Positions 61,381-64,000 of a stretch of 64,000 nt of DNA are shown here, piece by piece (the first letter of the stretch is position 1; each line of letters begins with the position of its first letter). The stretch comes from Diploptera punctata (Eukaryota > Arthropoda > Insecta > Blattodea > Blaberidae). The notes below the pieces were generated by a model. That model made no database searches. It was given only the letters and a program-made list of their open reading frames with translations, and was not told where the DNA came from. Made by a program: the position numbers and the translations under genes. Where the stretch lies: assembly GCA_030220185.1 (NCBI GenBank), contig JASPKZ010007538.1:365501-429500 (forward strand). Direction: 5' to 3'.

Positions 61381-61499
61381 TATGGGAAATAACTTTGAGG
61401 TTCTGAATTCGTAAATTAATGAGTCATTTAATTTTATTGTATTATTAGACATTTTTCATTATTGATGTTTTTTTATTATTAATTTATCACTTCTCACTG

Positions 61500-61990
61500 A
61501 AGGATAAATTAAATTTGAAGAGAAAAATTTTCGCCTAGACCGAAACTCGAACCCGGGACCTTTGGTTTCCATACCAATGCTCAATCAGCTGAGCTGCTGG
61601 GGCGAGTTTCAATCTAGATGCAAACTTTTCTCTTATATACATTGTAATTCCCGCACATCAAATGTTAGAAGCCTTGGCTTCCGTCTATGCAAATGGCAGC
61701 TTCTTAGTTAAGAAGACATTTATAGGGAATTTAAACGCTACCTTTAAAAGTCAGCAGAGCTTCTATTCATGTTTTTATTATTAATTTAACACTTCTTACT
61801 GAAGGATAAATTATATACAACGTATATAAGAGAAAAATTTGTGTCTAGATTTGAACTCGCCCCGGTAGCTCAGTTGGTAGAGCATTGGTAAGGAAAGCCA
61901 AAGGTCCCAGGTTTGAGTCTCAGTCTGGCTGAAAAATTTTCTCTTCAAATTTAGTTTATCCTTCAGTGAGAAGTGTTAAATTCATAATAA
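61500..61990. repeat. SINE A inverted pair, older copy
   Basis: tRNA-like modules at 61533-61603 (minus, anticodon region altered) and 61859-61929 (plus). The arms and the central body (TTGCAAATGGCAGCTTCTT-like, 61690) are diverged from 4774-5148 and separated by 250 bases, so this copy keeps more of the centre than the collapsed dimer at 56398. Confidence 0.7.
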
Positions 61991-62240
61991 AAATGCTGTG
62001 AAGCCATTGCTTCTATCTTGCAAATGGTGGCTTCTTTATTAAGAAGGCATTTAATTGGGAATTTTACATTACATTATAGCATTTGGTGTGCGGAATTAAC
62101 AGCATATATAAGAAAAAAATTGCGTTTAGATTGGAGTTTCTCATATAGCTCACTTGGTAGAGCATTTGCCTAGAGTGTTCTGGGTTCAAACCCAGTCTGA
62201 GCATATAATTTTTTTCTTCAGATATAATTTGTCCATCATT
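61990..62240 (+). repeat. SINE D copy
   Basis: Body TTGCTTCTATCTTGCAAATG GTGG, then a shortened tRNA-like module (62137-62202; A-box TAGCTCACTTGG, B-box GGTTCAAACCC; variable region deleted). Confidence 0.65.
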
Positions 62241-62322
62241 GAGATGTATGAAATGAATAATAAAAACATTGAATGTTGTTGTGTTTGGATAAACACAATT
62301 ATAATTTGAATTTTTGTTTCAG

Positions 62323-62354
62323 GACAATGAAGAAACAAGCCTCTAACGTTACAG
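62323..62354 (+). CDS. Host gene exon 12 of window: 32-nt micro-exon
   Basis: The acceptor TTTTTGTTTCAG ends at 62322 and the donor GTACGT starts at 62355. The exon enters in phase 2, leaves in phase 1: K (split), TMKKQASNVT, plus G. A strong polypyrimidine tract and donor, and exact phase match with exon 11, support it despite its size. Confidence 0.72.
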
Positions 62355-62467
62355 GTACGTTACATCTGATTTCATTCTACCAGTAGTTCATATTAACTGA
62401 TATCTGCTATGAAACTGTAAAGATGTTCTAATAATTTATATAAATGAATCGGTAAATATTTTTGCAG

Positions 62468-62655
62468 CTCCCTCATTTCAAAACTTTTTACATAATATTA
62501 TCAGTCATTTGTACACCTCACCTCATAAAACTGAGAATTGGATTTTAGCTGACGATGGAGGGTTTATTATTTATTATCTGAAATTTATTTATATTATTTT
62601 TAGTCTGATCATCTTATTAATGTTCAAGAACAAATCAACATTAATATTGAGGTAA
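62468..62655 (+). CDS. Possible last exon reading into a transposon (weak)
   Basis: The acceptor AATATTTTTGCAG ends at 62467. The phase required by exon 12 gives APSFQNFLHNIISHLYTSPH and stays open for 61 codons through Penelope-family sequence to TAA 62653-62655. It could be an exonised terminus, or the true exon may be shorter or elsewhere. Confidence 0.25.
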
Positions 62656-62719
62656 GATGATCAGACTAAAAATGATATAATAAAAATAACCTCAAAATAT
62701 AACTTCCTAAAATTAAATA
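62591..62719 (-). mobile_element. Short palindromic Penelope-family unit with target duplication
   Basis: TGAAATTTATTT is at 62579-62590 and 62720-62731. Arms of about 40 bp (ATTTTTAGTCTGATCATCTT and complement), loop TAATGTTCAAGAACAAATC region, tail TAACCTCAAAATATAACTTCC at the right. A deletion form of the 21164 subfamily; no ribozyme core. Confidence 0.85.
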
Positions 62720-62731
62720 TGAAATTTATTT

Positions 62732-63183
62732 GTTTCAAAAGTTCTGATGCATTATATAATTTTATCTAAAACTTTTTTATGAACCTTATTTATAAAGACA
62801 TTAAAAAGTTTGTAGTTCTCTTCTGTCGAAAGCACTTTCGTAATGGGTGGTTCACTTACACAGGCAGTGTTATTTAGAAGATAGGTGATTTCAGAACAAA
62901 GGGGAATCAAAGATAATATGTTCAACTTCTTACGAACACAGTTATCTTATAGTTCAATTGTTCACACTCATAGTAGTTCTAATTTGCAAAACTTTCTATC
63001 TTGGAGATTAGAATATGTTCATTGTGTTTCAATTAACAACTGCCATTGTGATCTCAGTCCAGTCTTATATAATCGGATAATCGGTGAAGATGTCTAGAAA
63101 TTTCCAGGTGTGACCGCCATCAGAACAGTTGTGACAGCGGCCCTTCCAAAAAAACTGTCTGAAGAGATTGCTTACAGTTTGTA
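62732..63183. other. Intron or 3' flank without recognised genes
   Basis: A 70-codon + frame (62885-63097) has no motif. Nothing else supported. Confidence 0.4.
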
Positions 63184-64000
63184 TGAGGGTCAGTCAAAAA
63201 GTAATGCCTCCTTTTTTTTTTTTCTTCTTCTTTAATTGTGAAGATATTTAAACACACTTTACATACCATGAAAACCACAAAATTCAGATGCCCATAAGGC
63301 TGTAAAGTAAAGATTTAAAATAACTGTAAGAAAGAGATGATTAATTTGTCACTTTTCAATATAATCTCCATCTTTTTCCACTGTTTTTGTCCACCTTTTA
63401 ACAAGGGCATGTATTCCAGTGTGGTAAAAAGCATGGTCTTGCTTCCTAAGCAATTAACGCACAGATGTTTTAACAGCCTCCTCATCCTGAAAATGAATTC
63501 CATGATGAACTTCCTTTAGTGGCCCGAACAGATGGAAGTGTGGTGGTGCTTGGTCAGGGCTATAAGGTGGATGGTTCAGAGGTTTTTGTTTTTGTCGTCT
63601 CTTTATTCTGGTCGGTTAACATTTGTGGTACCTACCATGAACAAACTTTTGAGCACCCCATTTGTTGAATGATCATCATACTACATATACTGATGGCGAG
63701 AATGAAATACAATTATTCTGTTGTTCCCGGTGGTCTTCATGAATCATCTCATCGACTTGCTTAATGTTACATGGAGTCACTGATGTCGCTGGCCTTCCTT
63801 TCCACTTTGCTACAGCCAATTGTGTTTGTCCTTCAGCTTTGTTACGGTGATGAACCCATTGTCTAACAGTACTAACATCCACTGTTAAATCTCTGTATAC
63901 ATTTTTCAACCTTTCATGAATGCGTAATTCAAATTCAAGAATTTGATCACAGATTGGTGTCTAATATGTATGTCAGTGTCAGCCATTTTGTAAGAGAATG
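63184..64000 (-). mobile_element. DD34D mariner-like element, internally deleted, runs off the window
   Basis: It starts TGAGGGTCAGTCAAAAAGTA ATGCC, a mariner-type terminal repeat after TA. Minus strand: C-terminal transposase part NHPPYSPDQAPPHFHLFGPL KE (about 63580-63520; third Asp in SPD), and the N-terminal helix-turn-helix part 63909-63676 (KNVYRDLTVDVSTVRQWVHH) plus upstream codons to 63990. The catalytic middle is missing between about 63600 and 63670. Confidence 0.8.

Overview
This is non-coding-rich animal nuclear DNA, almost certainly from an insect: spliced exons with GT/AG introns, DD34D and DD41D mariners, piggyBac, pogo and hAT elements, RTE- and CR1-like LINEs, Penelope-like elements (PLEs) and many tRNA-derived SINEs. 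Low GC and multi-kb introns packed with nested transposons suggest a large-genome hemimetabolous insect such as a cockroach or termite, but the sequence does not prove it. Nothing prokaryotic is present.

One host gene runs left to right across the whole window. I can see twelve phase-compatible + strand exons: 5720-5827, 12585-12695, 17777-17899, 22819-22902, 31819-31873, 32819-32963, 34679-34841, 43746-43913, 44868-44909, 53131-53199, 60854-61008 and 62323-62354. Together they give about 418 codons with no stop. They encode the middle to C-terminal part of a long Glu/Lys-rich coiled-coil protein that I cannot name; a kinesin-6-like tail is one guess. The start lies upstream of the window.

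The introns are layered transposons. 95-2540 is a PLE split by a deleted pogo element. 4440-5490 is a palindrome of tRNA-SINEs nested inside another palindrome of tRNA-SINEs. 7020-12425 is a LINE split by a SINE/PLE and by a 4-kb hAT that itself carries a LINE and a PLE. 12.8-15.1 kb is piggyBac. 18.2-19.6 kb is a DD41D mariner inside a SINE. 25.3-28.1 kb is a PLE followed by a 921-bp tandem duplication. 30.6-31.3 kb is a second PLE lineage. 35.1-42.1 kb is one PLE split by a TIR element that contains an RTE LINE, which in turn contains inverted SINEs. 45.0-49.6 kb is a nearly full-length CR1-like LINE. 56-60.8 kb holds more SINE and PLE palindromes, and a DD34D mariner runs off the right edge.

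The most interesting system is a set of hammerhead ribozymes (CUGANGA ... GAAA ... UH) in the ends of the Penelope-like elements. Their cores overlap the 3' end of the endonuclease reading frame, their stem III is tiny and self-complementary, and they occur again and again as short head-to-head inverted dimers. Each such unit carries a one-sided tail (CCTCATARTGTTATTTCC-like), and many are flanked by 11-16 bp target-site duplications, so the dimers move as units. A tRNA-derived SINE family has the same design (inverted dimer, one-sided tail, 17-bp duplication), which suggests a shared mobilising machinery.
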